DNA of 64,000 nt from Moritella yayanosii. Its GTDB lineage: Bacteria > Pseudomonadota > Gammaproteobacteria > Enterobacterales > Moritellaceae. Positions 36,270-44,379 of the stretch are shown here, in pieces. Numbering within the stretch: the stretch's first letter is position 1; each line of letters opens with the position of its first letter. Below the pieces are notes generated by a model. The model made no database searches. It was not told the origin of the DNA and worked only from the letters and a program-made list of their open reading frames with translations. Made by a program: the position numbers and the translations under genes. Location: assembly GCF_900465055.1 (NCBI RefSeq), contig NZ_LS483250.1, positions 1,364,001 to 1,428,000 of the forward strand. The letters run 5' to 3'.

Positions 36270-36297
36270 AAAATGCCCTCATCGTTGAGGGCATTTT
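36270..36297. terminator. bidirectional rho-independent terminator
   Basis: A 12-bp perfect stem (AAAATGCCCTCA and complement) with a 4-base loop and flanking A and T runs. It lies between the convergent ogr and toxin genes and can end transcription from both sides. Confidence 0.92.
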
Positions 36298-36304
36298 TAT
36301 AGAG

Positions 36305-36631
36305 CTAAGGTTTGATTAATTTAAGATCAACCTTTCGTTGCCCACTAATTTTTTTATAGAAGTTTTCATGAGAACCAAACTGAAGTAGATAAATTTCAAT
36401 TTTGTCTTCGAGCCAAGAATACCCTAAGAGTACCAACTGATTACCCATTTTAAATTTATGAACTCGCAGATGAGAAAGGTCCCCTTTTTTTTGTTCCCCG
36501 AGTTCTGGATCATCAATAATTTTCTCTATTTCATCTTCAACGATTTTAAGTTGAGGCTCCGAAAGTTTTGCTAAAGCCTTCTCAAACCGTCTTGATTCAT
36601 ATACATCAATTTCGCTTTGTTCTTCTAACAT
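36305..36631 (-). CDS. RelE/ParE-type toxin
   Basis: A 108-residue protein of the RelE/ParE fold: FEKALAKLSEPQLKIVEDEI near the N-terminus, a central LRVHKFKMGNQLVLLGY strand pair with basic residues, and IYLLQFGSHENFYKKI at the C-terminus. These features are typical of the toxin partner of ParD-like antitoxins. It overlaps the antitoxin gene by 26 bases. The pair may stabilise the prophage or act on infecting phages. Confidence 0.8.
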   Translation of the reverse strand: MLEEQSEIDVYESRRFEKALAKLSEPQLKIVEDEIEKIIDDPELGEQKKGDLSHLRVHKFKMGNQLVLLGYSWLEDKIEIYLLQFGSHENFYKKISGQRKVDLKLIKP

Positions 36632-36836
36632 AACGTTTTGTTAATCCTTGTTTGACTTCTTCGGTCGCTAGCAAAGATTCACGTACAAACTCATAAGGTA
36701 AATCAGGATTATCCATCATCATTTGCCCTATTTTTGCCCAGTACTCTATTTGTTTCGGTAAAGAGCGATTTTCAGCTTCTGCATGAACTCTAGCATGAGT
36801 GACAAAAACATCATCGAGTCTTACACTAATAGCCAT
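36606..36836 (-). CDS. ParD-like antitoxin
   Basis: A 76-residue protein beginning MAISVRLDDVFVTHARVHAE and continuing NRSLPKQIEYWAKIG, a ribbon-helix-helix pattern found in antitoxins paired with RelE/ParE toxins. The C-terminal 30 residues (polar, basic) should wrap the toxin. Upstream, within 160 bases, an 11-bp tandem repeat array occurs. Confidence 0.78.
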   Translation of the reverse strand: MAISVRLDDVFVTHARVHAEAENRSLPKQIEYWAKIGQMMMDNPDLPYEFVRESLLATEEVKQGLTKRYVRRTKRN

Positions 36837-36927
36837 AGTATTTACCTTCGTTGGTCATTTGATTTTAATTTTAGTTTGGCTTATTTGCCTGTAATTTGTC
36901 TTTAATGGCCTTTTATTGGCCTGTTGG

Positions 36928-36993
36928 TTGTCTTTGGTTTGTCTTTGGGTTGTCTTTGGTTTGTCTTTAGTTTGTCTTTAGTTTGTCTTTAGT
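36928..36993. repeat. six tandem 11-bp repeats (iteron-like)
   Basis: TTGTCTTTGGT or TTGTCTTTAGT is repeated six times head to tail without gaps (unit changes at only one or two positions); degenerate copies lie just upstream near 36896. Eleven bases is one helical turn, so any protein binding each unit would lie on one face of the DNA. The array is between the antitoxin gene and the end of the replication gene. Confidence 0.85.
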
Positions 36994-37093
36994 TTATGAG
37001 TCATTATTCGACCCACGTGATGCTTTGTCTAAATTAGTATGCGACAAATTGTCGCGCGAAGCAACTATTATTTTTTAGTTAAAAAATTAGTAA

Positions 37094-39511
37094 TTAACCC
37101 CAATCCCAGTCTTCCCAACCAGGGACAAAGTCATGGGTACTTTTCATTTCACAATCAGGGCTATTCCAACCGTCCCAAATATTAGGTTCTTCGGGGGTTA
37201 CATCGATCACTTCGGGTGGGTGATATTGGCTATCGACGTAATATCCCGGCCTCAATTTCACAATGTGGTTCTTATCAACTCTGATTTGGGCACCCTGTCC
37301 CATAACATTGACCAGGTGATCATCTAAATGAATACCGCGCCTTTTCAAAAGCGCTTTAATTCCAGTATTTAATCTGTCGCTCTTGGAGGGCGTACAGTTA
37401 TTGACAGAACTCCGAGAAGACCCTGCGGGTCCATTCAAAACCTCAGCACCTGCGGTGCTACTGGTGCTTGCTTCACTATCAAGCAATGCCTGAGACTTAG
37501 GCTGTATCTTCCAGTTACGTGTACGCGTTTTAACGGCATCATCGCCGACAACTTGAAAGCCTTGGATCTTAGAAATTAATTCACCATATTCATTGCCCAT
37601 TTCGGCAACGTTATAATCATTACGGATGAGTAAATCTTTACATGATACAAACGGTCCACCTTGCGCCATTACATAACCTGCAAAGTCGCCTTTATCGGCC
37701 GCTTTCATTGCGTCTGATGCTGCAGCTGCATTAGTTTTTAATTCAGGCTTGTACTTATCAGTGATCACTTCCCATCGTTGTAATGAGCTCATTGCTTCAT
37801 AATTTAAACGTGGACCGTGAAAATCTAACTGAGGTCCCATAAACGTTGGGTTTTGGTCAGGAAATAATTCGTTGAATAAGTTATGTTGTTGCTTACTATT
37901 TAAGGTAGCGACAAAGCTTTTGAAGGCGTTTTTATCGTTATTAGCATAACGACGTAATTCACGATAAGTAGTGACAGGTGCGCCGCCAATAGGTTGAAAC
38001 TGACGAATACGCCAGCGACTCGCCCACGCGGTAACATGTGCGGCCATTTCTCGTTGGTCACGGCCTGTTTCACCATCAAGTTCACCGTCCATGCCATAAC
38101 CATCAATATTTTTACTGATGTACTTAGCTATGTAACCTGTTGCAGTACCTTTACTTGGGTCCATCATTTTCACATCACAGCGTGGGCGATAATCCAACGG
38201 GCCAACAATTGGTTTTCTGTAAACTTTTGGGAATAGTTCTGTTATTTCTTCATCAATTGCATAACCAATGAAAATTTCACGGATACGATCAACATGCTCA
38301 GGTTGCATGAACATGAGTAAATGCCCATGTGGTGTGCCGTCATGATGCGGTTCAGCGACACGCATACCAAAAACAGGTAATTCTTCACGTTTAAGCTGCG
38401 CACGTATTCTTGCCCATACTCGGCATAAATAACGCTGAGCTTCTTTCGGACTGTTTCCCAACCATTGATCAACAAATCCCCCTTTCTTACGGGTGTTATG
38501 ATATTTAGATGGTGAAGTAAGCGTTAGAAATAACCCATCACAACCCATTGCGGTTGCAATACTTTGATACCCAGCCATACGCACCATTAACTCACAACGT
38601 CTAATTGCAGGGTTAGCGGTCGACTTGTAGAACATGTCATATAGAGCAATTTCTTCACCAGAATCTTCATCAAAGATAGACATACCTTTGATGAAATCTC
38701 TGTTGCGTTGTTTTTGGTTTTTCCACTCGTGCATGCAGTCGCGTGAGCAATACGGACTTGCCGCTTTCTGCACTTGGCCAACAGCAATAGCAAGGTGTTC
38801 TCGCATAGCCATGCGCTTTTTATTTAACTTGTTTTCCCAGGCACGTTGGCAAACTAAACGTAAAATGCCACATTCAGCTTCAGACTGATGCAAGCCATCA
38901 TTTCTGTTGTACGGTGGTGTGTAACCAAATGATCGACATTCGTCTTGCAAACTTTCAAATACAGCAACAATAACGTTGGCATAATCTTTATGATTGGGTT
39001 TTTCGCTTTCAATTAACGGTTCTAATTTACCTGCAAAAAAATCAGCGAATTGCTGACTTAGTTTTTTTATTTCACTCTTGTCCATTTCAGCTAACAGCTT
39101 TTCGCGTGACAAGTCATTGTTGTGAACGTAGGAATTTCTGAATTTGAATTGTCGTCTATATTGATCAAGTACTTTTTTTAAGCGTGGGTTTATCTTTTCT
39201 CCAACTGTTTTTAGCAGGTATAAATTGGCAGCAGAGCGACCTTTTTGTTTGAAAATTTTATTATATCGTTCGGCAAAATAGCGGCTAAGGTAATGCGGCA
39301 TGTCACCAAAGAACTGCTTACGCCATTCATGATCATCAATCTCAGGGTTAACCTGAAACATCGCATTTTCAATAAGCGACATTTCAGGTTGTTGGAATGC
39401 TTTGCCTGGCGCGGGAGTCCTGACGGGTTTACGACTGCAGTCCTCCGCGCTTTCAATCATTTCAATAATTGAACTGCGGCCAGAAAATGAGAGCTGTTTA
39501 GTCGCACTCAT
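37094..39511 (-). CDS. replication endonuclease (P2 GpA type, HUH)
   Basis: An 805-residue rolling-circle initiator. The HUH metal motif is in EPHHDGTPHGHLLMFM, and the two catalytic tyrosines stand three residues apart in TGYIAKYISKNIDGYG, as in P2 A (Tyr450 and Tyr454). The N-terminal helix region and a zinc-like C-x3-C (SPYCSRDCMHEW) are also typical. The start ATG at 39511 overlaps the stop of the upstream gene (ATGA). It appears intact, so the prophage could still initiate replication. Confidence 0.9.
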   Translation of the reverse strand: MSATKQLSFSGRSSIIEMIESAEDCSRKPVRTPAPGKAFQQPEMSLIENAMFQVNPEIDDHEWRKQFFGDMPHYLSRYFAERYNKIFKQKGRSAANLYLLKTVGEKINPRLKKVLDQYRRQFKFRNSYVHNNDLSREKLLAEMDKSEIKKLSQQFADFFAGKLEPLIESEKPNHKDYANVIVAVFESLQDECRSFGYTPPYNRNDGLHQSEAECGILRLVCQRAWENKLNKKRMAMREHLAIAVGQVQKAASPYCSRDCMHEWKNQKQRNRDFIKGMSIFDEDSGEEIALYDMFYKSTANPAIRRCELMVRMAGYQSIATAMGCDGLFLTLTSPSKYHNTRKKGGFVDQWLGNSPKEAQRYLCRVWARIRAQLKREELPVFGMRVAEPHHDGTPHGHLLMFMQPEHVDRIREIFIGYAIDEEITELFPKVYRKPIVGPLDYRPRCDVKMMDPSKGTATGYIAKYISKNIDGYGMDGELDGETGRDQREMAAHVTAWASRWRIRQFQPIGGAPVTTYRELRRYANNDKNAFKSFVATLNSKQQHNLFNELFPDQNPTFMGPQLDFHGPRLNYEAMSSLQRWEVITDKYKPELKTNAAAASDAMKAADKGDFAGYVMAQGGPFVSCKDLLIRNDYNVAEMGNEYGELISKIQGFQVVGDDAVKTRTRNWKIQPKSQALLDSEASTSSTAGAEVLNGPAGSSRSSVNNCTPSKSDRLNTGIKALLKRRGIHLDDHLVNVMGQGAQIRVDKNHIVKLRPGYYVDSQYHPPEVIDVTPEEPNIWDGWNSPDCEMKSTHDFVPGWEDWDWG

Positions 39512-39735
39512 ACTTCTGCATACTCCTGCGCATTTAATACAAGATAACCGCCATGACCTTTTGGCCGACCGATAACACCACGGAAAAGCTGACGGCAATT
39601 GAGCTGTAGGCAAGCGTTATCAATGGCATCTTGTTTGGTTTCGCATTCACCGACTTCTACAGTGCGAAGTTCGTGAGTTTTAGGATGCTCACGCATGCTG
39701 CCACTTGGGCACAGTGCAATTGCAAAATACATCAT
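39508..39735 (-). CDS. small phage early protein, unknown
   Basis: A 75-residue protein starting MMYFAIALCPSGSMREHPKT and ending GGYLVLNAQEYAEV. The ATG at 39735 overlaps the stop of the upstream gene (ATGA), which decides the start. No family is recognised; HP1 and K139-like phages have small genes in this place upstream of A. Confidence 0.7.
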   Translation of the reverse strand: MMYFAIALCPSGSMREHPKTHELRTVEVGECETKQDAIDNACLQLNCRQLFRGVIGRPKGHGGYLVLNAQEYAEV

Positions 39736-40118
39736 GCGACCATCCAGATAGTTGTATTGTGAATATCGAGTGTTTTTTCCCACCACAATTCAATACAGGC
39801 AACAAGTTTGGTTAAGGCAAAACCTTGCGCCATAAAATACACCGAACGAATAGCGCCTAACGCAATTTGTTCTTCAGTTGAGTTAGTATCAGAACAAGCC
39901 ACCACGCTTTGCCAAAAGGCAAATGCTGTAATCATTACGTCTTCTGGTTCCAATGTGCCGTATAGGTTGAAGTGGAAGTTAGGTAAGGCCAGTGCATCAC
40001 TACGACCTGCATCAACACACTCAAACAAATCGATAATCCAATCAGCCTTTTCTTCATCGATACCAAGCGAGTGCAGCGCCGAACGCACATTTTCAACAGG
40101 GGCTAAAATACGTTTCAT
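39732..40118 (-). CDS. phage early protein, unknown (128 aa)
   Basis: A 128-residue helical protein (APVENVRSALHSLGIDEEKA near the N-terminus, ALGAIRSVYFMAQGFALTKLV later). No motif is recognised. It overlaps both neighbouring early genes by four bases, in a chain of translationally coupled genes that leads to the replication gene. Confidence 0.7.
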   Translation of the reverse strand: MKRILAPVENVRSALHSLGIDEEKADWIIDLFECVDAGRSDALALPNFHFNLYGTLEPEDVMITAFAFWQSVVACSDTNSTEEQIALGAIRSVYFMAQGFALTKLVACIELWWEKTLDIHNTTIWMVA

Positions 40119-40405
40119 GCCACCACCTCATTCTTTATCAAGTTGCTTAGTTCGTGATATGCAGAGGTAACTTGTTTAAATGCGGCTAAGCCATCGAGAT
40201 AAATCGTTTTATCAATTAGCTTATGCGCTGACCAGGTATTCGGGTTTTGCGCACCGCTAAAATAAGCTTTATCAATTGCAATAACTTCTAGCGCATCGGC
40301 ATGGCCAATATAGCGAACTGACACGCTCACTTTTTCAGGTTTGGCAATGGCTATAAACATCAATTCGTTGATCACGTCGTTCATTGTTGGATTTGGTTTA
40401 ATCAT
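40115..40405 (-). CDS. phage early protein, unknown (96 aa)
   Basis: A 96-residue acidic-basic mixed protein (NDVINELMFIAIAKPEKVSV, VRYIGHADALEVIAIDKAYF). The start is ATG 40405, with nine bases separating it from the upstream gene. Nothing points to its function; it belongs to the coupled early operon. Confidence 0.68.
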   Translation of the reverse strand: MIKPNPTMNDVINELMFIAIAKPEKVSVSVRYIGHADALEVIAIDKAYFSGAQNPNTWSAHKLIDKTIYLDGLAAFKQVTSAYHELSNLIKNEVVA

Positions 40406-40414
40406 GGTATTCCC

Positions 40415-40678
40415 TTACTTAAAGTCGTTAATTGGATAGCCTGCTAACTTGCTGATCACTGGTTCCAGTGCACTAATAGCGCGATGCAGTTTTACTTTTT
40501 CAAGTTGGTCAAGTTGACTCAGTTTCAAATCAACATGGTGCTGTTTTAATCCAGCAGCAAAACATAGTGTTTTGCGCATGTTCGGCTCTAAATTGTCATA
40601 TAAAGAACCAATACGGCTGTTACCAAATAGCCCACGGATTTGAGCAATTGAATCCGCAGCTGCTTGTACTTGTTCCAT
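40415..40678 (-). CDS. phage early protein, unknown (87 aa)
   Basis: An 87-residue, mostly helical protein (LEPNMRKTLCFAAGLKQHHV, LSQLDQLEKVKLHRAISALE). It resembles the small genes upstream of A in HP1-like phages only by place and size. GGAG precedes the start, and 11 bases separate it from the CII-type gene. Confidence 0.68.
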   Translation of the reverse strand: MEQVQAAADSIAQIRGLFGNSRIGSLYDNLEPNMRKTLCFAAGLKQHHVDLKLSQLDQLEKVKLHRAISALEPVISKLAGYPINDFK

Positions 40679-40689
40679 AAATAATCTCC

Positions 40690-41208
40690 TTACATGCCAG
40701 GTATTGGCATTCCACTTAATACTGCATCAGCACACATGGACACGAACGGCCCTGCACCACCGCAGCGGTTTTCAACATCTGACATAAGAAAGACCAATTC
40801 ACGAACGGCATCTTGTGCCTTTTTAATTATTTGGTCTTTTTTGACTCGGGTTAGCCGGCGATCGGATTCGGCTTCTAAGATGTGACGGTTTATTTCACCG
40901 GTATGACTTGCCACGCTCATGGCGCTAAGTGTTAGCGGTTTTGAATCGCCTCGCTTGGGTAAACGAACTGCTGTTAGTCCAACTTCGAGTATCGCACTGT
41001 TGATAATGTCGTGATTATCCGTTGCGGTTGTGATTCGAATTAACTCGCTAACGGTTAATTGATGCGGTTGATTAGGGTTTAACTTGTTACGCAGTACCTG
41101 CCCACGCATGCCGCACTCGTTTGCAATCTGCTCTATGTTTTCAATATCTGCAAACCGAACACATGCAGACTCTATTGAACTGTGTTTAATCTCATTTGAC
41201 TCATACAT
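40690..41208 (-). CDS. phage regulatory protein CII (CP76 type)
   Basis: A 172-residue regulator. The text FADIENIEQIANECGMRGQV with LRNKLNPNQPHQLTVSELI is the signature of the CII (CP76) family of HP1/P2-like phages. The C-terminal half is helical, with DVENRCGGAGPFVSMCADAV near the end. The ATG at 41208 fits family lengths better than an upstream in-frame start at 41250. Confidence 0.78.
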   Translation of the reverse strand: MYESNEIKHSSIESACVRFADIENIEQIANECGMRGQVLRNKLNPNQPHQLTVSELIRITTATDNHDIINSAILEVGLTAVRLPKRGDSKPLTLSAMSVASHTGEINRHILEAESDRRLTRVKKDQIIKKAQDAVRELVFLMSDVENRCGGAGPFVSMCADAVLSGMPIPGM

Positions 41209-41221
41209 TGCGAAATTATCT

Positions 41222-41425
41222 TTATATGCAATGATTAAGTAACAAACCAAGTACGCAAATGAACATGAACGCTTCTGTTTTAACGATTAAAGAGAAACGA
41301 TGCTTGCGTTTATTCATGCTTGGCTCGATGAATACACCTGTCGAAACCTCTATAAACCCTTGTTGATGGGCGTTTACAGTGATCTCTGGTTGGATTTCGA
41401 TTTGCTTACACAAATTTTTGTGCAT
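41222..41425 (-). CDS. small phage membrane protein, unknown
   Basis: A 67-residue protein with a polar N-terminus (QPEITVNAHQQGFIEVSTGV) and a C-terminal hydrophobic helix (LIVKTEAFMFICVLGLLLNH). It overlaps the cox-like gene by 20 bases. Its role is unknown. Confidence 0.5.
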   Translation of the reverse strand: MHKNLCKQIEIQPEITVNAHQQGFIEVSTGVFIEPSMNKRKHRFSLIVKTEAFMFICVLGLLLNHCI

Positions 41426-41609
41426 CAGCTTTTTTAAACAAAGCGACGAGGTTTATGAGTACTGCACCTTTTTCGCTATCTTTTGGCATGATTGGTAGCT
41501 TTCCACTTGTAACAGCTTGATTGATAGCACCCATTGATTGGCCAGTAGCTTCTGCATACTTCTTTTTTGTGCAGTAAGGTGATGCAAGTTGTATTGCAAT
41601 TGACGACAT
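41406..41609 (-). CDS. Cox-like repressor/excisionase
   Basis: A 67-residue DNA-binding protein with a MerR/Xis-like winged fold: YCTKKKYAEATGQSMGAINQ then GKLPIMP and a C-terminal LINLVALFKKA. It is the first gene of the leftward early operon and divergent from cI, exactly the position of cox in P2 and HP1. It would repress the cI promoter and assist excision. Confidence 0.75.
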   Translation of the reverse strand: MSSIAIQLASPYCTKKKYAEATGQSMGAINQAVTSGKLPIMPKDSEKGAVLINLVALFKKADAQKFV

Positions 41610-41695
41610 AGTGGTATCCTTATGAGTTAATTTAATAGTATTTGAGCTTATTACTACTCATTTGAGCAGTAACTTAACTGGATAATATACTTAAA
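41610..41695. promoter_or_regulatory. CI/Cox switch region
   Basis: 86 bases between divergent cox and cI. They contain two copies of ATTTGAGC about 25 bases apart and the short palindrome CTCATTTGAG, which are plausible half-sites for the repressor. A -10-like TAATAT lies just before the cI start. Without footprints the operator assignment is tentative. Confidence 0.5.
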
Positions 41696-42298
41696 ATGAG
41701 CAGCAATCAAACTTTATTACCCCCTTTTAATTACAAGGGTGGTAAAAATGTCACGGAAAAACTAAAAATAGTCACTAAATGTAAGACGTATGACGAATTG
41801 GCGGTCGCATTTGGCATACCAAAATCAACAATTTTCACTTGGCATACTCGAGATATGACGCCTTTTGAAATTGCAGTAAGGATTCACTTGGCTAAAGGCG
41901 TGTCTTTAAGCTGGTTATTGCTTGATCAAGGTGAGGCTTTTGAAAGTACTGGCGTGATATTAAAAGAAAAGTTGGTCATTGAAAAAATAGCTAATGGCGC
42001 ATTAAAGAATACTGAAGAAATGAGCCTTGATGTGACAACAATGAAGCGTTATGGCTTAACATCAGCTAACACTCGCGTTATCGATCTTGACGGTTCTTTG
42101 CTGTTTGTGAATACTGAAGAAACAATCCCAAGTTCTGGACGTTATTTATTGGATATTGACGGTTCGATTTCCATTAATCATTTGCAGCGCTTGCCTGGTA
42201 AAAAACTAGCCATGAGTTATGGCAATACGTCTATTGAAGTTGCAGAAGCGGATATAGTGGTATTGGGGCGTGTGGCGCTAGTGATGGAAAAAGAATAG
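41696..42298 (+). CDS. phage CI-type repressor
   Basis: A 200-residue repressor with N-terminal helix-turn-helix (TYDELAVAFGIPKSTIFTWH, about residues 32-51) and a C-terminal beta-rich dimerisation domain (TIPSSGRYLLDIDGSISINH, VEAD). The family opening FNYKGGKNVTEKLK is like CI repressors of K139-like phages. A clear self-cleavage Ser/Lys pair was not evident, so it may be of the LexA-independent type. The cargo operon begins 69 bases downstream in the same direction. Confidence 0.82.
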   Translation: MSSNQTLLPPFNYKGGKNVTEKLKIVTKCKTYDELAVAFGIPKSTIFTWHTRDMTPFEIAVRIHLAKGVSLSWLLLDQGEAFESTGVILKEKLVIEKIANGALKNTEEMSLDVTTMKRYGLTSANTRVIDLDGSLLFVNTEETIPSSGRYLLDIDGSISINHLQRLPGKKLAMSYGNTSIEVAEADIVVLGRVALVMEKE

Positions 42299-42367
42299 TT
42301 AAATTATAACCTGAAAAATAATGTAAACATATTCACCCCTCATTAATCCAATTTACAAGGTCGTAGC

Positions 42368-43264
42368 ATGAATAATAAATTTGATTTAATAACACTAGAT
42401 AACGGATTAGCAACATTCGTAAATAATAAAGAAGAACAGTTTGAAAAAAGTTCAAATAACCAACCAATGAGACATGATGGTTTATCTACTGGCTTTATAG
42501 ATTTAGATAAGAAGATAGGTGGTATTGGACAAGGTTTAACAGTTATAGCAGGTCGCCCACTTAATCACAGCGATACACTTCAAAGAAATATTCTAGAAAA
42601 TATCATCCTAGAATTGCGCAATAACCAGTATGTACTTCATATTGAACTTGGACTTCCAATTAATAATTTTTATAACAAAATGTTAAGCTCACTAAGCAGT
42701 ATACATTACCCTACATTAGAGTCAGGGCACCTTGATGATGATGATTGGGCTAGTTTGTCAGCAACATTAGGACAATTAATGAAAAAACCAAAGTTAGTTG
42801 TCCATAACAAAACTACTTATATTGAAGATATACAAAGTATCGTAGAACAAATGAAACAGGAACACGGTGAAATAGCTGTTATTTCTATCAGTTCTTTACA
42901 AGATCTAAAAACAAAAACAACTTTCGATAATAGGTACGCTGAAGTGTGTTACATTTCGAAAAGACTAAAACAACTAAGCCTTGATGAAAAAGCTAGAGTA
43001 ATTGTTGGCTCAAGTGTAAATAGGAAGTGCGAAGAAAGAGCTGATATGAGACCGGTTCTATCCGATTTAAGGGACAGTGGAACTATCGAAGAAGACGCGA
43101 ATTTAATCCTTTTTTGCTATAATCAACGAGCTTACAACTCAAGTGCCCCAGCCCTAACTGAAGTGATAATTGGTAAAAATGACTTTGGATATACTAGTTC
43201 AATAAAACTTTCTTGTAACGATATGTTTTCTCGCTTAGATAATTTTTTAGAGAGCGTTGAATAA
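42368..43264 (+). CDS. DnaB-like RecA-fold protein with inactivated ATPase motifs (cargo, candidate exclusion gene)
   Basis: A 298-residue protein equivalent to the C-terminal domain of replicative helicase DnaB. LSTGFIDLDKKIGGIGQGLT and VIAGRP align with the start of that domain, and RPVLSDLRDSGTIEEDANLI is nearly identical to its late motif. The Walker A GKT, however, is replaced by His67-Ser68-Asp69 (AGRPLNHSDT), the catalytic Glu region reads HIELGLP, and the Walker B Asp is lost (AVISISSLQDL). It therefore cannot hydrolyse ATP in the DnaB manner. It lacks the DnaB N-terminal domain. It lies just after cI and is followed by a zinc-ribbon gene five bases later. I infer a decoy or inhibitor of helicase loading. 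Confidence 0.8.
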   Translation: MNNKFDLITLDNGLATFVNNKEEQFEKSSNNQPMRHDGLSTGFIDLDKKIGGIGQGLTVIAGRPLNHSDTLQRNILENIILELRNNQYVLHIELGLPINNFYNKMLSSLSSIHYPTLESGHLDDDDWASLSATLGQLMKKPKLVVHNKTTYIEDIQSIVEQMKQEHGEIAVISISSLQDLKTKTTFDNRYAEVCYISKRLKQLSLDEKARVIVGSSVNRKCEERADMRPVLSDLRDSGTIEEDANLILFCYNQRAYNSSAPALTEVIIGKNDFGYTSSIKLSCNDMFSRLDNFLESVE

Positions 43265-43269
43265 CGCAC

Positions 43270-43557
43270 ATGCCAAGTAAATACGATGACTGGTATTTAA
43301 ATCACATACACCCCGCCGGACAAGATGGGTTTAAAAGTGATGAAAACATAGCGACAGAAGAAAGTCTCGAAAGAAGTGATAATATTTATTTACAAAGACA
43401 CCCGTTTTGTGACGCTGATTTTTATTGTGACTCCTGTAATACAACATTCGTAAGTAAAGCATCTGAAAAGCACTACTGCAAATGCGGTAGTACTTTCCTA
43501 ACCACACAAATTAAGTTACGAAAGATAAAAAGTAATTATGCAAATATTTGGGAGTGA
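43270..43557 (+). CDS. small zinc-ribbon protein, partner of the DnaB-like gene
   Basis: A 95-residue protein. The N-terminal half is acidic and polar (ATEESLERSDNIYLQRHPF); the C-terminal half has FYCDSCNTTFVSKASEKHYC and KCGS, a four-cysteine zinc ribbon. It begins five bases after the DnaB-like gene and is co-transcribed with it. The pair is a self-contained unit between cI and the cargo insertions. No family is recognised. Confidence 0.7.
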   Translation: MPSKYDDWYLNHIHPAGQDGFKSDENIATEESLERSDNIYLQRHPFCDADFYCDSCNTTFVSKASEKHYCKCGSTFLTTQIKLRKIKSNYANIWE

Positions 43558-43592
43558 GTAATTAACAGCAGTAACTAAGATTTAACACCTTG

Positions 43593-44295
43593 TTAGGCGG
43601 CATGATCGTGATTATCTAATTGCTCAAGTAACTTTTTAAACCTTTCATTTGATTCATTAAAAGTCTGACTATGTTTTAATTGGCTATACTTATTATTACC
43701 AACTTTATAATTCGATTTTATAAATTTTCTATTTAGTTCTTCATTAAGTCGAGAAGTATGCTCAACTGAAAAATTACATATTTTATCAAGAGTATCAGTT
43801 ACGTCTTTTATACTCGACATTAACTCTATCGATTGAGATAAATACGTATTTTCATGTGGACATCCATTATTTTTAATTTGATTTAGCACGGGTAAAGTTC
43901 TACCATTTATTAAAACAGTTCCTTTTTTATATTTATCTCGCGGATGATATTCTCCTTCTCGAAGGTAAGATGACAATTTTATAACCTTATCAATATAAGT
44001 ATCCAAATCTTCATCGCGAACACTTTCGTCATAGTCGGAAGGATAAGTATTGAGTAGCTCTCTAGGTATATTATTAACTAATTCCCAAGTGGTTAATAAG
44101 TTTTTACAAAGATCATATTTACCAGATTGAGCGTCAGGGTATAACCTCTTATGAATGTACCTAGCTCCTGAAATATTGTCAGTATATTGATGCTTGTCTA
44201 CGTATTTAATAAACTCTTCTAAATGCTTATAATAATTTGCAAAATTATTTTGAATACTTGTAACTCGTATCTGTTCTTTGGTTTGTTCTGAACGG
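43593..44295 (-). pseudogene. 3' part of a two-TM-anchored cytosolic protein split by ISAs1
   Basis: About 234 codons of soluble, helical protein (NNFANYYKHLEEFIKYVDKH at the start, FKKLLEQLDNHDHAA at the end). It joins in frame, across the IS and one copy of its 10-bp target duplication, with the 5' part at 48227-48472; the rejoined protein reads LLAANHRSEQTKEQI at the seam and has about 312 residues. The stop lies inside GCCTAACAA, a sequence like the start of an integron attC site. The family is unknown; two N-terminal helices and a helical cytosolic domain resemble membrane-anchored exclusion or abortive-infection effectors. Confidence 0.75.
44286..44295. repeat. left target-site duplication of the ISAs1 element
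   Basis: TTCTGAACGG directly precedes the left inverted repeat of the element and is repeated exactly at 48227-48236. Confidence 0.95.
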
Positions 44296-44379
44296 CAGGG
44301 CAAGATCACGAACGTTTTATGCACAATAATCGTCAAATTTGACTACCAGCTCATCATATGATCTGATACTCATTTTTGG

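Noticed and set aside
36928-36993. CRISPR array
   Set aside because: The 11-bp repeats are contiguous and without spacers, and no cas genes are near.
37094-39613. Longer gene A starting at 39613
   Set aside because: The extra 34 residues overlap the upstream gene fully; the ATG at 39511 fits the four-base overlap pattern of the operon.
29577-43557. Possible capsid-forming phage satellite rather than a broken prophage
   Set aside because: The capsid gene is cut by an IS after 50 codons and the integrase is frameshifted, so simple decay explains the missing genes better.
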